Assembly: GCF_024295805.1 (NCBI RefSeq)
Contig: NZ_JANCLX010000002.1
Coordinates: 433,666 to 497,665, forward strand
Direction of reading: 5' to 3'
Length of the DNA: 64,000 bases
DNA from: Streptomyces cucumeris
GTDB taxonomy: Bacteria; Actinomycetota; Actinomycetes; Streptomycetales; Streptomycetaceae
Shown: positions 8,559 to 20,242 of the stretch, piece after piece
How positions within the stretch are numbered: position 1 is the stretch's first letter
Layout: every line of letters begins with the position of its first letter
Position numbers and translations under genes: made by a program
The notes under the pieces: model-generated
The model's database searches: none
Seen by the model: only the letters and a program-made list of their open reading frames with translations
What the model was told of the DNA's origin: nothing

Positions 8559-9014
8559 ATGCAGTCCAACGACGCCCGAACGCTTCTGAGTTGCGCCGCG
8601 CCCACGGCCGTTGCCGGGGTGGTCGCCGTCGCTGTCAGCGCTGTGGTCGCCGGTGGGAAGGGCGCACTCGGAGCCACCTTCGGGGCGCTCCTGGGCGCCG
8701 CGGTGATGGCCACCGGTCTGATCGTGCTGGAGCGCACCGCCAAGCACCTCCCGCAGCTCTTCCAGATGATGGGACTGGTGCTCTACATGGCCCAGTTCCT
8801 GCTGGTCGCGGTGGCGCTCGCGGTGTTCAGGGACACCACCCTGTTCTCCACCAAGGCGTTCGGTGTCGCACTGCTCGTCGCGGTGCTGGTGTGGATCGCC
8901 GCACAGACCCGCGCCCACATGAAGGCCAAGATCCTTTACGTGCAGCCCGAAGCCGAGGACGAACGTAAGCCCGGGGGGGCGAAGAAGTCCGCTCCCGCGG
9001 GGTCCGCATCGTGA
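8559..9014 (+). CDS. atpI: ATP synthase accessory protein I
   Basis: 151-residue small membrane protein at the AtpI position, first gene of the ATP synthase operon. Four hydrophobic segments follow the N-terminal SNDARTLLSCAAPTAVAGVV, with a charged Lys/Glu C-terminal tail. AtpI proteins assist c-ring assembly or Mg2+ supply and are not part of the mature enzyme; sequence conservation is weak, so assignment rests mainly on context. ATG 8559 is preferred over the in-frame GTG at 8442 because GGAG lies 8 bases upstream and the earlier residues are not membrane-like. Confidence 0.8.
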   Translation: MQSNDARTLLSCAAPTAVAGVVAVAVSAVVAGGKGALGATFGALLGAAVMATGLIVLERTAKHLPQLFQMMGLVLYMAQFLLVAVALAVFRDTTLFSTKAFGVALLVAVLVWIAAQTRAHMKAKILYVQPEAEDERKPGGAKKSAPAGSAS

Positions 9015-9278
9015 TCGGTAGGGCCGGTATAAAGGCACGTCCGCTCACCTGCTATCGTCCGGTGCCATCTGAGGCACAGCGGGCGCAGGTAGCCGAACCC
9101 CCGTATTCCGCGGGATGGAATCGGCGGCCCATGCAGCTGATGCCCGACACAGCATTCGGCTCCCCGCCGATCAGCCGCCCCCACATCCGTAAGACCAGTC
9201 CAGTGCCGTTCCGTGGCCGTGTGCCGCGCCGACACAACGAGGTTGCCGTACCCATGCGCCACGCTGAAGGAGCTCGCG

Positions 9279-10088
9279 GTGAGTGCTGACCAGACGCTCG
9301 CCTTCGAGACGAACTGCCACATCTTCTCTGGGTGCGGCTTCCCGGCACCCGGACTCCATTCGTTCAAGTTCGAGCCGCTCTTCACGGTGGGCGGGTTCGA
9401 GTTCAACAAGACGATGCTGCTGGCCCTGCTGGGCACCGGCATTGTCATCTGGTTCTTCTGGGCGGCCTTCGGCCGCGCCAAGGTGGTCCCGGGCAAGCTC
9501 CAGATGGTCGGCGAGGCGGGGTACGACTTCGTGCGCCGCGGGCTGGTCTACGAAGCGCTCGGGAAGAAGGAGGGCGAGAAGTACGTCCCCTTCATGGTCT
9601 CGCTGTTCTTCTTCGTGTGGATCATGAACCTGTGGTCGATCATCCCGGTCGCGCAGTTCCCGGTGACGTCGATCATCGCCTACCCGGCCGGTCTCGCCTT
9701 GATCGTCTACATCATGTGGATGTACCTGACGTTCAAGAACCACGGCTTCGTCGGCGGCTGGAAGAACATCACCGGCTATGACAAGGAGCTCGGCGGGATC
9801 CTTCCGCTGATCGTCGTCATCGAGTTCTTCTCGAACGTGATCATCCGGCCCTTCACCCACGCCGTCCGGCTCTTCGCCAACATGTTCGCGGGTCACCTGC
9901 TGCTCCTGATGTTCACCATCGGCACCTGGTACCTGCTGAACGGCATCGGGATCGCCTACGCGGGCGCCTCGTTCGTCATGACGATCCTGCTGACCGCGTT
10001 CGAGCTCTTCATCCAGGCTGTCCAGGCGTACGTCTTCGTGCTCTTGGCCTGCAACTACGTTCAGGGCGCGCTCGCCAAAGGCCACTGA
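9279..10088 (+). CDS. atpB: F1Fo ATP synthase subunit a
   Basis: 269 residues with six hydrophobic spans. Subunit a forms the two proton half-channels beside the c-ring. The essential arginine lies in the VRLFANMFAGHLL block, and the last helix carries ELFIQAVQAYVFVLL. GTG 9279 is chosen because GAAGGAG precedes it by 6 bases; the in-frame GTG at 9213 would add 22 non-conserved residues. The 264-base gap from atpI has no gene. Confidence 0.96.
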   Translation: MSADQTLAFETNCHIFSGCGFPAPGLHSFKFEPLFTVGGFEFNKTMLLALLGTGIVIWFFWAAFGRAKVVPGKLQMVGEAGYDFVRRGLVYEALGKKEGEKYVPFMVSLFFFVWIMNLWSIIPVAQFPVTSIIAYPAGLALIVYIMWMYLTFKNHGFVGGWKNITGYDKELGGILPLIVVIEFFSNVIIRPFTHAVRLFANMFAGHLLLLMFTIGTWYLLNGIGIAYAGASFVMTILLTAFELFIQAVQAYVFVLLACNYVQGALAKGH

Positions 10089-10162
10089 GCAGCCCACTCC
10101 TCGTCCATCAGACGTCCGGTGGCCAACCCCCACCGGTCCATGAAACAGAAGGAAGAACCGGC

Positions 10163-10405
10163 ATGTCCGCTCTCCAGACCCTCGCCGCCGACGGCGTCAC
10201 CGGCAACCTCGGTTCGATCGGTTACGGTCTCGCCGCCATCGGCCCCGGCGTCGGCGTCGGCATCATCTTCGGTAACGGCACCCAGGCCCTGGCCCGTCAG
10301 CCCGAGGCGGCCGGCCTGATCCGCGCCAACCAGATCATGGGCTTCGCCTTCTGTGAGGCGCTCGCGCTGATCGGTATCGTCATGGGCTTCCTCTTCAAGT
10401 CCTGA
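10163..10405 (+). CDS. atpE: F1Fo ATP synthase subunit c
   Basis: 80-residue double-helix hairpin protein that oligomerises into the proton-driven ring. The polar loop ARQPE spans residues 44-48 and the proton-carrying carboxylate is Glu65 in FAFCEALALIG. The first helix holds the glycine motif GPGVGVGIIFG for ring packing. It has its own strong ribosome binding site (GAAGGAAG), in line with the high c-subunit stoichiometry. Confidence 0.97.
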   Translation: MSALQTLAADGVTGNLGSIGYGLAAIGPGVGVGIIFGNGTQALARQPEAAGLIRANQIMGFAFCEALALIGIVMGFLFKS

Positions 10406-10442
10406 CGCACCGCGTTGACCACCACAGACGAAAGGCATTGAG

Positions 10443-11003
10443 ATGAACGCCCTGGTACAGGTGGCGGCTGAGGAGGAGAACCCCCTCATCCCGCCGATCC
10501 CGGAGCTGGTCATCGGCCTGATCGCCTTTGCCATCGTCTTCGTATTCCTCGCGAAGAAGCTCCTCCCGAACATCAACCGTGTTCTGGAGGAGCGTCGCGC
10601 GGCCATCGAGGGCGGGATGGAGAAGGCCGAGGCCACCCAGGCCGAGGCCCAGCAGGTCCTCGAGGACTACCGCGCCCAGCTCGCGGACGCCCGTCACGAG
10701 GCCGCTCGCCTGCGCCAGGAGGCGCAGGAGCAGGGTGCCGCGCTCATCGCCGAGATGCGCGCGGAGGGCCAGCGGCAGCGTGAGGAGATCATCGCTGCCG
10801 GCCACGCCCAGATCGAGGCCGACCGCAAGCAGGCCGCTCAGGCACTGCGCCAGGACGTGGGCAAGCTCGCCACCGACCTGGCCGGCAAGATCGTCGGCGA
10901 GTCGGTCGAGGACGTGGCCCGGCAGAGCCGCACCATCGACCGGTTCCTCGACGACCTCGAGGCGAAGGCCGCGGACGGTTCGAAGGCCGAGGCCGGCCGA
11001 TGA
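10443..11003 (+). CDS. atpF: F1Fo ATP synthase subunit b
   Basis: 186 residues: a short N-terminus, one membrane span (about 19-40) and a long charged helix forming the peripheral stalk (EERRAAIEGGMEKAEATQ onward). It dimerises and holds the F1 head stationary through the delta subunit. A single b gene is present, unlike the b/b' pairs of phototrophs or the b-delta fusion of mycobacteria. It overlaps atpH by four bases (ATGA), implying translational coupling. Confidence 0.95.
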   Translation: MNALVQVAAEEENPLIPPIPELVIGLIAFAIVFVFLAKKLLPNINRVLEERRAAIEGGMEKAEATQAEAQQVLEDYRAQLADARHEAARLRQEAQEQGAALIAEMRAEGQRQREEIIAAGHAQIEADRKQAAQALRQDVGKLATDLAGKIVGESVEDVARQSRTIDRFLDDLEAKAADGSKAEAGR

Positions 11004-11815
11004 ACGGAGCGAGCAGGGAGGCACTGGCAGCCGCGCGTGAGCGCTTCAACGCGCTGACGGACAACACGTCCGTCGACGCGACGAAGCTCGCCGATGAGCT
11101 GGCCGCCGTCACCGCGCTGCTCGACCGCGAGGTCTCCCTGCGTCGGGTCCTCACCGACCCGGCGCAGCCCGGCGAGGCCAAGGCCGAGCTGGCCGGACGC
11201 CTGCTGGGCGAGCAGGTCGGCGGCGAGACCGTCGACCTGGTCTCCGGCATGGTCCGCACCCGCTGGTCGCGTCCGCGCGACCTCGCGGACGCGGTCGAGG
11301 AGCTGGCGGCCGCCGCCGACCTCGTGGCGGCCCAGCGGGCCGGCACTCTCGACAACGTCGAGGACGAGCTGTTCCGGTTCAGCCGGATCGTCTCCTCCTC
11401 GCCGGAGCTGCGCAGCGCGCTGTCCGACCGGAACGCGAGCACCACGGCCAAGGCCGACCTGGTGCGCCGGCTGCTCGGCGGCCGGGCCGAGGGGGTGACC
11501 GAGCGCCTCGTGGTGCGTCTGGTCACCCAGCCGCGCGGACGTAGCCTGGAAGCGGGTCTCGACGAGCTCACCAAGCTGGCCGCGGCACGCCGCGACCGGA
11601 CGGTAGCGGTCGTGACCTCGGCGGTACCGCTCAGCGATCAGCAGAAGCAGCGCCTCGGCGCGGCTCTGGCCCAGCTGTACGGCCGCCAGGTCCACCTCAA
11701 CCTCGACGTGGACCCGGAGGTCCTCGGCGGGATCGCGGTGCGCATCGGCGACGAGGTCATCAACGGGACCATCGCGGACCGTCTCGACGAGGCGGCCCGG
11801 CGGATGGCCGGCTGA
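11000..11815 (+). CDS. atpH: F1Fo ATP synthase subunit delta
   Basis: 271 residues, about 90 longer than the E. coli delta, a length usual in actinobacteria. The OSCP/delta fold is recognisable in the C-terminal half ([20 protein letters not shown] and the [21 protein letters not shown] block). The subunit caps the F1 head and binds the b stalk. The extra length is N-terminal and helical. Translation is coupled to atpF through a 4-base overlap. Confidence 0.95.
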   Translation: MNGASREALAAARERFNALTDNTSVDATKLADELAAVTALLDREVSLRRVLTDPAQPGEAKAELAGRLLGEQVGGETVDLVSGMVRTRWSRPRDLADAVEELAAAADLVAAQRAGTLDNVEDELFRFSRIVSSSPELRSALSDRNASTTAKADLVRRLLGGRAEGVTERLVVRLVTQPRGRSLEAGLDELTKLAAARRDRTVAVVTSAVPLSDQQKQRLGAALAQLYGRQVHLNLDVDPEVLGGIAVRIGDEVINGTIADRLDEAARRMAG

Positions 11816-11904
11816 CACAGCCACCAACTCAACAAGCATGTAAGCGGCCCGAGTTGGGCCGTAGTCAGATACTTCGGGCCCAACAAGGAGAGCAGGGAAC
11901 CCAG

Positions 11905-13476
11905 ATGGCGGAGCTCACGATCCGGCCGGAGGAGATCCGGGACGCGCTGGAGAACTTTGTCCAGGCGTACAAGCCGGACGCGGCCTCGCGCGAGGAGGTC
12001 GGTACGGTCAGCGTTGCCGGCGACGGCATCGCGAAGGTCGAGGGACTTCCCTCGGCCATGGCGAACGAACTGCTGAAGTTCGAGGACGGCACCCTCGGTC
12101 TCGCCCTCAACCTCGAGGAGCGCGAGATCGGTGCGGTCGTCCTCGGTGAGTTCAGCGGGATCGAGGAGGGCCAGCAGGTGCAGCGCACCGGCGAGGTTCT
12201 CTCGGTCGCCGTCGGCGAGGGCTACCTCGGCCGCGTCGTCGACCCGCTGGGTGCCCCGATCGACGGCCTCGGCGAGATCGAGACCGATGGCCGCCGCGCC
12301 CTTGAGCTGCAGGCCCCCACGGTCATGGACCGCAAGTCGGTGCACGAGCCGATGGAGACCGGCTACAAGGCCGTCGACGCCATGACCCCGATCGGCCGCG
12401 GCCAGCGTCAGCTGATCATCGGTGACCGTCAGACCGGCAAGACCGCGCTGGCCGTCGACACGATCATCAACCAGCGCGACAACTGGCGCTCCGGCGACCC
12501 GAAGAAGCAGGTCCGCTGCATCTACGTCGCCATCGGCCAGAAGGGCTCCACCATCGCCGGCGTGCGCGCCGCGCTGGAGGAGGCCGGTGCGCTGGAGTAC
12601 ACCACCATCGTCGCCGCCCCGGCGTCCGACCCGGCGGGCTTCAAGTACCTGGCCCCCTACACCGGCTCGGCCATCGGTCAGCACTGGATGTACCAGGGCA
12701 AGCACGTCCTGATCGTCTTCGACGACCTGTCCAAGCAGGCCGACGCCTACCGCGCCGTCTCGCTGCTGCTGCGCCGCCCGCCGGGCCGTGAGGCCTACCC
12801 GGGTGACGTCTTCTACCTGCACTCGCGGCTGCTGGAGCGTTGCGCCAAGCTCTCCGACGAGATGGGCTCCGGTTCGATGACCGGTCTGCCGATCGTCGAG
12901 ACCAAGGCCAACGACGTGTCGGCGTTCATTCCGACCAACGTCATCTCCATCACCGACGGCCAGTGCTTCCTGGAGTCGGACCTGTTCAACGCCGGGCAGC
13001 GCCCCGCGCTGAACGTCGGTATCTCGGTCTCCCGAGTCGGTGGCTCCGCCCAGCACAAGGCGATGCGCCAGGTCTCCGGCCGCCTCCGTGTGGACCTCGC
13101 CCAGTACCGCGAGCTGGAGGCGTTCGCCGCCTTCGGTTCCGACCTGGACGCGGCCTCGAAGGCGTCGCTGGAGCGCGGTGCGCGCATGGTCGAGCTGCTG
13201 AAGCAGACGCAGTACGCCCCGTTCTCCACCGAGGACCAGGTCGTCTCCGTCTGGGCCGGCACCAACGGCAAGATGGACGATGTCCCGGTCGAGGACATCC
13301 GCCGCTTCGAGCGCGAGCTGCTGGACTACCTGCACCGTGAGCACAAGGGTCTGCTGACGAGCATCGTCGAGGGCGGCAAGATGTCCGACGACACCATCGC
13401 GTCGCTCGGCGAGACGGTGGACACCTTCAAGCGGCAGTTCGAGACCTCGGACGGCAAGCTGCTGGGCGAGGGCTGA
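11905..13476 (+). CDS. atpA: F1Fo ATP synthase subunit alpha
   Basis: 523 residues. The non-catalytic nucleotide-binding subunit of the F1 hexamer: P-loop [10 protein letters not shown], the VSRVGGSAQ signature with the arginine finger, and an N-terminal beta-barrel ([16 protein letters not shown]). ATG 11905 follows AGGGAA and starts at the family N-terminus [11 protein letters not shown]; an in-frame upstream start at 11854 lies in untranslated-looking sequence. An 89-base gap separates it from atpH. Confidence 0.97.
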   Translation: MAELTIRPEEIRDALENFVQAYKPDAASREEVGTVSVAGDGIAKVEGLPSAMANELLKFEDGTLGLALNLEEREIGAVVLGEFSGIEEGQQVQRTGEVLSVAVGEGYLGRVVDPLGAPIDGLGEIETDGRRALELQAPTVMDRKSVHEPMETGYKAVDAMTPIGRGQRQLIIGDRQTGKTALAVDTIINQRDNWRSGDPKKQVRCIYVAIGQKGSTIAGVRAALEEAGALEYTTIVAAPASDPAGFKYLAPYTGSAIGQHWMYQGKHVLIVFDDLSKQADAYRAVSLLLRRPPGREAYPGDVFYLHSRLLERCAKLSDEMGSGSMTGLPIVETKANDVSAFIPTNVISITDGQCFLESDLFNAGQRPALNVGISVSRVGGSAQHKAMRQVSGRLRVDLAQYRELEAFAAFGSDLDAASKASLERGARMVELLKQTQYAPFSTEDQVVSVWAGTNGKMDDVPVEDIRRFERELLDYLHREHKGLLTSIVEGGKMSDDTIASLGETVDTFKRQFETSDGKLLGEG

Positions 13477-13478
13477 GC

Positions 13479-15841
<2,363 letters not shown>

Positions 15842-15856
15842 GCCCCGTAGCTCTGA

Positions 15857-15886
15857 GAGAGGGGTGGGCCCGGTCCCGCCCCTCTC
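15857..15886 (+). terminator. Intra-operon hairpin between atpD and atpC
   Basis: A 12-bp stem (one G-U pair) with a 6-base loop: GAGAGGGGTGGG pairs with CCCGCCCCTCTC. It lies 15 bases after the atpD stop and 64 before atpC, with no T tract. It could be a partial terminator or a 3'-end stabiliser that lowers atpC expression relative to atpD. Confidence 0.6.
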
Positions 15887-15950
15887 CGAACGCCCGTTAT
15901 TCTGTGACGAAAGCCCTGTCGTACCCGGCAGGTAGACCCGAGGAGCCACG

Positions 15951-16328
15951 TTGGCTGCTGAGCTGCATGTCGAGCTGGTCGCGGCGGACCGTAGTGTCTG
16001 GTCCGGCACGGCCTCCTTGGTCATCGCGCGCACCACATCGGGTGACATCGGCGTGATGCCCGGCCACCAGCCGCTGCTCGGTGTCCTGGAGTCCGGTCCG
16101 GTGACCATCCGTACGAGCGATGGCGGAACCGTCCTCGCCGCGGTGCACGGCGGGTTCATTTCCTTCGCGGACGACAAGCTCTCGCTGCTGGCCGAGGTCG
16201 CGGAGCTGTCCGACGAGATCGATGTCAAGCGCGCGGAGCGGGCGTTGGAGCGTGCCAAGGCAGAGGCGGACGCCGCCGCCGAGCGGCGCGCCGATGTCCG
16301 GCTGCGCGCGGTGGCGGGAGTGCACTGA
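15951..16328 (+). CDS. atpC: F1Fo ATP synthase subunit epsilon
   Basis: 125 residues. N-terminal beta-sandwich (ELHVELVAADRSVWSGTASLVIARTTSGDIGVMPGHQPLLGVL) and C-terminal helical hairpin (KRAERALERAKAEADAA). It links the gamma shaft to the c-ring and restrains ATP hydrolysis. The TTG start is supported by GAGGAG 6 bases upstream. It is the last gene of the atp operon. Confidence 0.95.
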   Translation: MAAELHVELVAADRSVWSGTASLVIARTTSGDIGVMPGHQPLLGVLESGPVTIRTSDGGTVLAAVHGGFISFADDKLSLLAEVAELSDEIDVKRAERALERAKAEADAAAERRADVRLRAVAGVH

Positions 16329-16349
16329 GCCTGTCACGTACGGTCGAGA

Positions 16350-16402
16350 ACCTCAGCCGCGGACCTCGCTGGAATTTTGCTTCAGCGGTCCGCGGCTGAG
16401 GT
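16350..16402 (+). terminator. atp operon terminator
   Basis: A perfect 16-bp stem (16350-16365 with 16387-16402: ACCTCAGCCGCGGACC / GGTCCGCGGCTGAGGT) encloses a 21-base apical part that can itself form a short GCTG/CAGC helix. It starts 21 bases after the atpC stop. Confidence 0.85.
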
Positions 16403-16440
16403 AATGCAGGTGCGGTTTTCCGGATGACGCGAGGAGGTCG

Positions 16441-16899
16441 GTGAAGATGGTCCTCGCTCTGCTCGTGAGCGGCGTGGTCGTCGCGCTGGTGGTGGTGGGA
16501 CTCTTCGTCTTCGGTCTGCGGCGGCGGCTGATCCAGCGCTCCGGCGGAACCTTCGACTGTTCACTGCGCTGGAGCGCGGACGGCGAGGGCCGGTCCGATG
16601 CCAACGGCAAGGGATGGGTGTACGGGGTCGCCCGCTACAACGGCGACCGCGTCGAGTGGTTCCGGGTCTTCTCCTATGCCTTCCGCCCCCGCCAGCTCCT
16701 GGAGCGCGACGCCATCGAGGTGCTGGAGCGCCGTACGCCCAAGGGCGAGGAGGAGCTCGCGCTGCTCTCCGACGCGGTGGTGCTCGCCTGTCTGCACCAC
16801 GGCACCCGGCTGGAGCTGGCGATGAGCGAGGACGCCCTGACCGGCTTTCTCGCCTGGCTGGAGGCGGCCCCGCCCGGCCGTCGGGTCAACGTGGCCTAG
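16441..16899 (+). CDS. DUF2550 family membrane-anchored protein
   Basis: 152 residues. One N-terminal membrane span (about 4-25: LALLVSGVVVALVVVGLFVFGL) is followed by RRRLIQRSGGTFDCSLR and a soluble basic domain, the pattern of the actinobacterial DUF2550 family. The gene regularly follows atpC in actinobacteria, but its function is unknown. GTG start in the GAGGAGGTCGGTG context. Its 3' end overlaps the convergent response-regulator gene by 14 bases. Confidence 0.85.
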   Translation: MKMVLALLVSGVVVALVVVGLFVFGLRRRLIQRSGGTFDCSLRWSADGEGRSDANGKGWVYGVARYNGDRVEWFRVFSYAFRPRQLLERDAIEVLERRTPKGEEELALLSDAVVLACLHHGTRLELAMSEDALTGFLAWLEAAPPGRRVNVA

Positions 16900-17578
16900 G
16901 GCCCTCCACTCCCAGTTCCTGGGCCAGGACCGCGGCCTGTACCCGGCTGCGCAGGTCCAGTTTGGCCAGCACCCTGCTGACATGGGTCTTCACCGTGGCC
17001 TCCGCCATGGTCAGCCGTGCCGCGATCTGCGCGTTCGACAGCCCCTGCCCCAGAGCGCCCAGCACCTCCCGCTCGCGCGGGGTGAGCGCGCCGAGTGCCG
17101 CCGCGTCGGCGCCGCCCGGGGAGGGCACAGCGCCCGCCCTGCCGAACTCGGCGATCAGCCGGCGGGTCACCGCCGGGGCGATCAGCCCCTCGCCGCGGGC
17201 GACCGTACGGACCGCCTCGATCAGCGTCGCCGCGTCACTGTCTTTGAGCAGAAAGCCCGCGGCGCCCGCGCGCAGCGCCCCGAAGACATACTCGTCGAGG
17301 TCGAAGGTGGTCAGCACCAGTACATCGGCGAGCCCCTCCGCGACCACCTCCCGGGTGGCCGATACCCCGTCCAGACGCGGCATCTGCACATCCATCAGCA
17401 CCAGATCGGGGCGGAGCGACCGGGCCATGTCCACCGCCTGGAGGCCGTCGGTGGCCTCGCCGACCACCTCGATCCCGGGCGCCGAGCCCAGGATGAGGAC
17501 GAGCCCGGAGCGCACCGCCGCCTGGTCCTCGGCGACGAGCACGCGGACGGTCCGCGGCGGGGTGGTCGGCTGGGTCAC
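16886..17578 (-). CDS. NarL/LuxR-family response regulator
   Basis: 230 residues. The receiver domain has the acidic pair at Glu17/Asp18 and the phospho-acceptor Asp63 in LVLMDVQMPRLDG. The C-terminal LuxR-type helix-turn-helix reads LTPREREVLGALGQGLSNAQIAARL. It is a partner of the adjacent histidine kinase, whose stop codon overlaps its GTG start by four bases (GTGA). GTG 17578 is chosen because of this coupling and the receiver-domain N-terminus; longer readings in the frame overlap the kinase. The regulated genes are unknown. Confidence 0.93.
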   Translation of the reverse strand: MTQPTTPPRTVRVLVAEDQAAVRSGLVLILGSAPGIEVVGEATDGLQAVDMARSLRPDLVLMDVQMPRLDGVSATREVVAEGLADVLVLTTFDLDEYVFGALRAGAAGFLLKDSDAATLIEAVRTVARGEGLIAPAVTRRLIAEFGRAGAVPSPGGADAAALGALTPREREVLGALGQGLSNAQIAARLTMAEATVKTHVSRVLAKLDLRSRVQAAVLAQELGVEGPRPR

Positions 17579-18837
17579 TGCGGCTCCTGGTCGGTGGGGG
17601 AGTGGACGGTCTCGGGGGCGTATCCCGAGGTGAGCGGCAGGGTGGCCCGGACCCGCCAGATCCGGCCCGAGGGGCCGTCCGCCGGTCCGGTCTCCAGGGT
17701 GCCGTCGAGCAGCGAGACCCGCTCCCGCATCCCGATCAGCCCGCTGCCGGAGCCGGGCGCCCGGGGCGCCGCGCGGTCCTCGTCGTACGGGCTGGTGACA
17801 CCGACCTCCAGCGGGCCGTCCGGGAGACGGTCGAGGGTGACCTCCACCCGGCCGGGTCCGGCGTGCTTCAGCGCGTTGGTCAGGGACTCCTGGACGATGC
17901 GGTAGGCGGCCAGCCCGACCGGCGCGGGCAGTGGGGCGGTGCCCCCGGGGCGGTCGTCGCGCAGGACGAACTCCTGGCCGCCGGAGCCCGCCGCGGCGGT
18001 GGCGCGCGCCTGGTCCAGCAGGGTGTCCAGGGCGTCCAGGGTGGGCGCGGGCGCGGGTGCGCCCCCGTCCCCGGCGTCGCGCAGCAGACCGATCAGCCGG
18101 CGCATCTCGGCGAGGCCGTGCACGCTGTTCTCCCGGATGACCCCGAGGGCCCGTTCGGTGGCGGTGGCGTCCTTGAGGGAGAGCGCGGCGGTGGAGTGGA
18201 TGGCGATGGCGGACAGGTGGTTGGCCACCATGTCGTGGAGCTCCCGGGCCATCCGGGCGCGTTCCGCGGTGACCGCCTCGCGGCGGTCCAGCTCGGCCAG
18301 GAGCGCGGTCTGTTCGGCGCGCAGCCGCTCCGCGGCGGCGGCCTCCCGGTGCTCGCGGATGGCCCAGCCGGTCCAGGCGGGCGTCAGCACCACCAGGCCG
18401 ACCACCACGCCGACGAGCAGGGATGCCGGGGTGCGGTAGACCGCGATCGGCACGACCGTGGCCACGACCGTCAGATAGACCGTGGCCAGCGGGATCTTGC
18501 GGGCCATCGCGGGGGTTCCGTACACCACCGCCCCGTAGAGCACATCGGTGAACATCACGATGGTGGCGATCAGCGAGCCCGCGAACTGGTCGGCGGCGAG
18601 GGCGGGCACCGCCACGCACAGCGCGACCGCGGGGGCGGTCCTGCGCAGCAGTTCGGCCCCTGCCATCACCACCAGCGGGACCAGGGTGAGCGCCTCCGGT
18701 TCCCGGGGGAACGAATCCCCGCCCACCAGCCCGAGCGACCACAGGACGACTCCGCCGACCAGTCCGGCGAGGCTGATCAGCACATCGTCGCGGTGCGGAC
18801 GCTGGAGCAGACGCGGGCGGGACGGCATGACGCCCAT
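17575..18837 (-). CDS. Two-component sensor histidine kinase (HisKA_3 type)
   Basis: 420 residues. The N-terminal half has about four to five membrane spans with short loops. The dimerisation helix RARMARELHDMVANHLSA carries the phosphorylated histidine near residue 201, and a degenerate HATPase_c domain follows (GLAAYRIVQESLTNALKHAG). This is the NarX/DesK-like class common in Streptomyces. An alternative ATG three codons downstream (18828) is equally possible. It is coupled to the response regulator. Confidence 0.92.
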   Translation of the reverse strand: MGVMPSRPRLLQRPHRDDVLISLAGLVGGVVLWSLGLVGGDSFPREPEALTLVPLVVMAGAELLRRTAPAVALCVAVPALAADQFAGSLIATIVMFTDVLYGAVVYGTPAMARKIPLATVYLTVVATVVPIAVYRTPASLLVGVVVGLVVLTPAWTGWAIREHREAAAAERLRAEQTALLAELDRREAVTAERARMARELHDMVANHLSAIAIHSTAALSLKDATATERALGVIRENSVHGLAEMRRLIGLLRDAGDGGAPAPAPTLDALDTLLDQARATAAAGSGGQEFVLRDDRPGGTAPLPAPVGLAAYRIVQESLTNALKHAGPGRVEVTLDRLPDGPLEVGVTSPYDEDRAAPRAPGSGSGLIGMRERVSLLDGTLETGPADGPSGRIWRVRATLPLTSGYAPETVHSPTDQEPQ

Positions 18838-18992
18838 CCCATCACGGGCGACGGCGGGTGATCCTCCGCTCGCGGGCGGGGCCGGGACGAGGGGGAGTAC
18901 ATCGAAGGATGCAGTCGGTTCTCATCGCCCGCGACGACGCGGCGGCCCGGATCGCACGGGAGCGTGGAGGGGGAGAGCGAGAGGAGCCATCC

Positions 18993-19571
18993 GTGATTGT
19001 CGCGCTGATCATCGCCTGTGAGGTCGGGTTCTGGGTACTGCTGGCCATCGGGCTGGGCCTGCGGTACCTGGCGAAGATGCCGAAGGCGAGCGTCGCGGTG
19101 CTGTTGTGCGAGCCGCTGCTGGAACTGGTGCTCTTCGTGGCGACCGCGATCGACCTCAAGAACGGTGCGGAACCGGACTTCAAGCACGGGCTCGCCGCCG
19201 TCTACATCGGCTTCTCGGTGGCGCTGGGCCATCAGACGATCTCGTGGGTGGACGCCCGGGTGGCCCACCGCTTCTTCGGCGGTCCGCCGCCGGTGAAGCC
19301 GCCGAAGTACGGGACGGCGCGCGCGGTGCACGAGTGGAAGACCGCGCTGCGCTGGATGCTGGCCTCGGTGATCGCGATCGTGCTGCTGCAGGGTGCGGTC
19401 TGGTACGTCGGGGACGACGGGGAGATCGGCTCGCTGCGGGAGTGGCAGACCCGGATGCTGTTCGTCATCGGCATCAACGCGGTCATCGCGATGAGCTACA
19501 CGCTGTGGCCGAAGCGGGAGCCGGAGCCGAAGCGGGCGCCGGAGCGGGTCCGCTCCTCGCTCCCGGAGTGA
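18993..19571 (+). CDS. Integral membrane protein, unknown function
   Basis: 192 residues. Four hydrophobic helices: VIVALIIACEVGFWVLLAIGL at the start, a second near residue 40, a third near 125 and a fourth near 155. A short charged loop includes KPPKYGTARAVHEWK, and the C-terminus is Lys/Pro/Glu-rich. GTG 18993 is preferred because GAGGAG is 6 bases upstream and the membrane helix begins there; an earlier ATG at 18858 would add a non-membrane arginine-rich stretch. The family is conserved in Streptomyces as hypothetical. Confidence 0.8.
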   Translation: MIVALIIACEVGFWVLLAIGLGLRYLAKMPKASVAVLLCEPLLELVLFVATAIDLKNGAEPDFKHGLAAVYIGFSVALGHQTISWVDARVAHRFFGGPPPVKPPKYGTARAVHEWKTALRWMLASVIAIVLLQGAVWYVGDDGEIGSLREWQTRMLFVIGINAVIAMSYTLWPKREPEPKRAPERVRSSLPE

Positions 19572-19585
19572 GGGCCGTCGCGGCG

Positions 19586-19620
19586 GGGGCCGGAACCGGG
19601 GAGCGCCCGGTTCCGGCCCC
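19586..19620. terminator. Bidirectional hairpin between convergent genes
   Basis: A perfect 15-bp stem (GGGGCCGGAACCGGG / CCCGGTTCCGGCCCC) with a 5-base loop lies between the membrane-protein stop and the stop of the convergent adenosyltransferase gene. It probably serves both. Confidence 0.8.
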
Positions 19621-19646
19621 GTTCGCGGTGTGCGGGCCGCTTGGTG

Positions 19647-20219
19647 TCAGCGGTTCTCGCCGGGCACCCACAGCACGTCGCCGACCTCCTTGTTGGCCGA
19701 GCGGGCCAGGATGAACAACAGGTCCGACAGCCGGTTGAGATAGGTGGCGGTGAGCGGGTTCATGGCGTCCGCGTGGGTCTCCAGCGCCGCCCAGGTGGAC
19801 CGTTCGGCGCGGCGGACCACCGTGCACGCCTGGTGCAGCAGCGCGGCGCCGGGGGTGCCGCCGGGGAGGATGAAGCTGCGCAGCTTCTCCAGCCCCTCCA
19901 GGAAGCGGTCGCAGTCCGCCTCCAGCTTGTCGATGTAGCTCTGCTCGACGCGCAGCGGCGGATGCTCCGGGTTCTCCACCACCGGGGTGCACAGGTCCGC
20001 GCCCACGTCGAACAGGTCGTTCTGGACGCGGACCAGGACGGTGGTGAGCTCCTCGGGCAGCCCGCCCAGCGCGATGGCCACCCCGATCGCGGCGTTCGCC
20101 TCGTTGGCGTCGGCGTAGGCGGAGATCCGCAGATCGGTCTTGGCGGTGCGGCTCATATCGCCGAGGGCGGTGGTGCCCGAGTCCCCGGTGCGCGTGTAGA
20201 TGCGGGTGAGATTGACCAT
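19647..20219 (-). CDS. ATP:cob(I)alamin adenosyltransferase (PduO type)
   Basis: 190 residues. It transfers the 5'-deoxyadenosyl group of ATP to cob(I)alamin to form adenosylcobalamin. The N-terminal ATP-binding block is YTRTGDSGTTALGDMSR, followed by the conserved Asp in ISAYADANEANAAIG, and the second signature RSFILPGGTPGAALLHQACTVVRRAER contains the conserved arginines. Adenosylcobalamin is the cofactor of the isobutyryl-CoA mutase encoded at 53344. It lies 23 bases after the ABC permease gene and may be read from the same transcript. Confidence 0.93.
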   Translation of the reverse strand: MVNLTRIYTRTGDSGTTALGDMSRTAKTDLRISAYADANEANAAIGVAIALGGLPEELTTVLVRVQNDLFDVGADLCTPVVENPEHPPLRVEQSYIDKLEADCDRFLEGLEKLRSFILPGGTPGAALLHQACTVVRRAERSTWAALETHADAMNPLTATYLNRLSDLLFILARSANKEVGDVLWVPGENR

Positions 20220-20242
20220 GGGCCCGAGACTACGCGCCGTGG

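Noticed and set aside
10443..11815. Mycobacterial-type b-delta fusion subunit
   Set aside because: atpF and atpH are separate genes with stop and start overlapping by four bases; only the delta is N-terminally extended.
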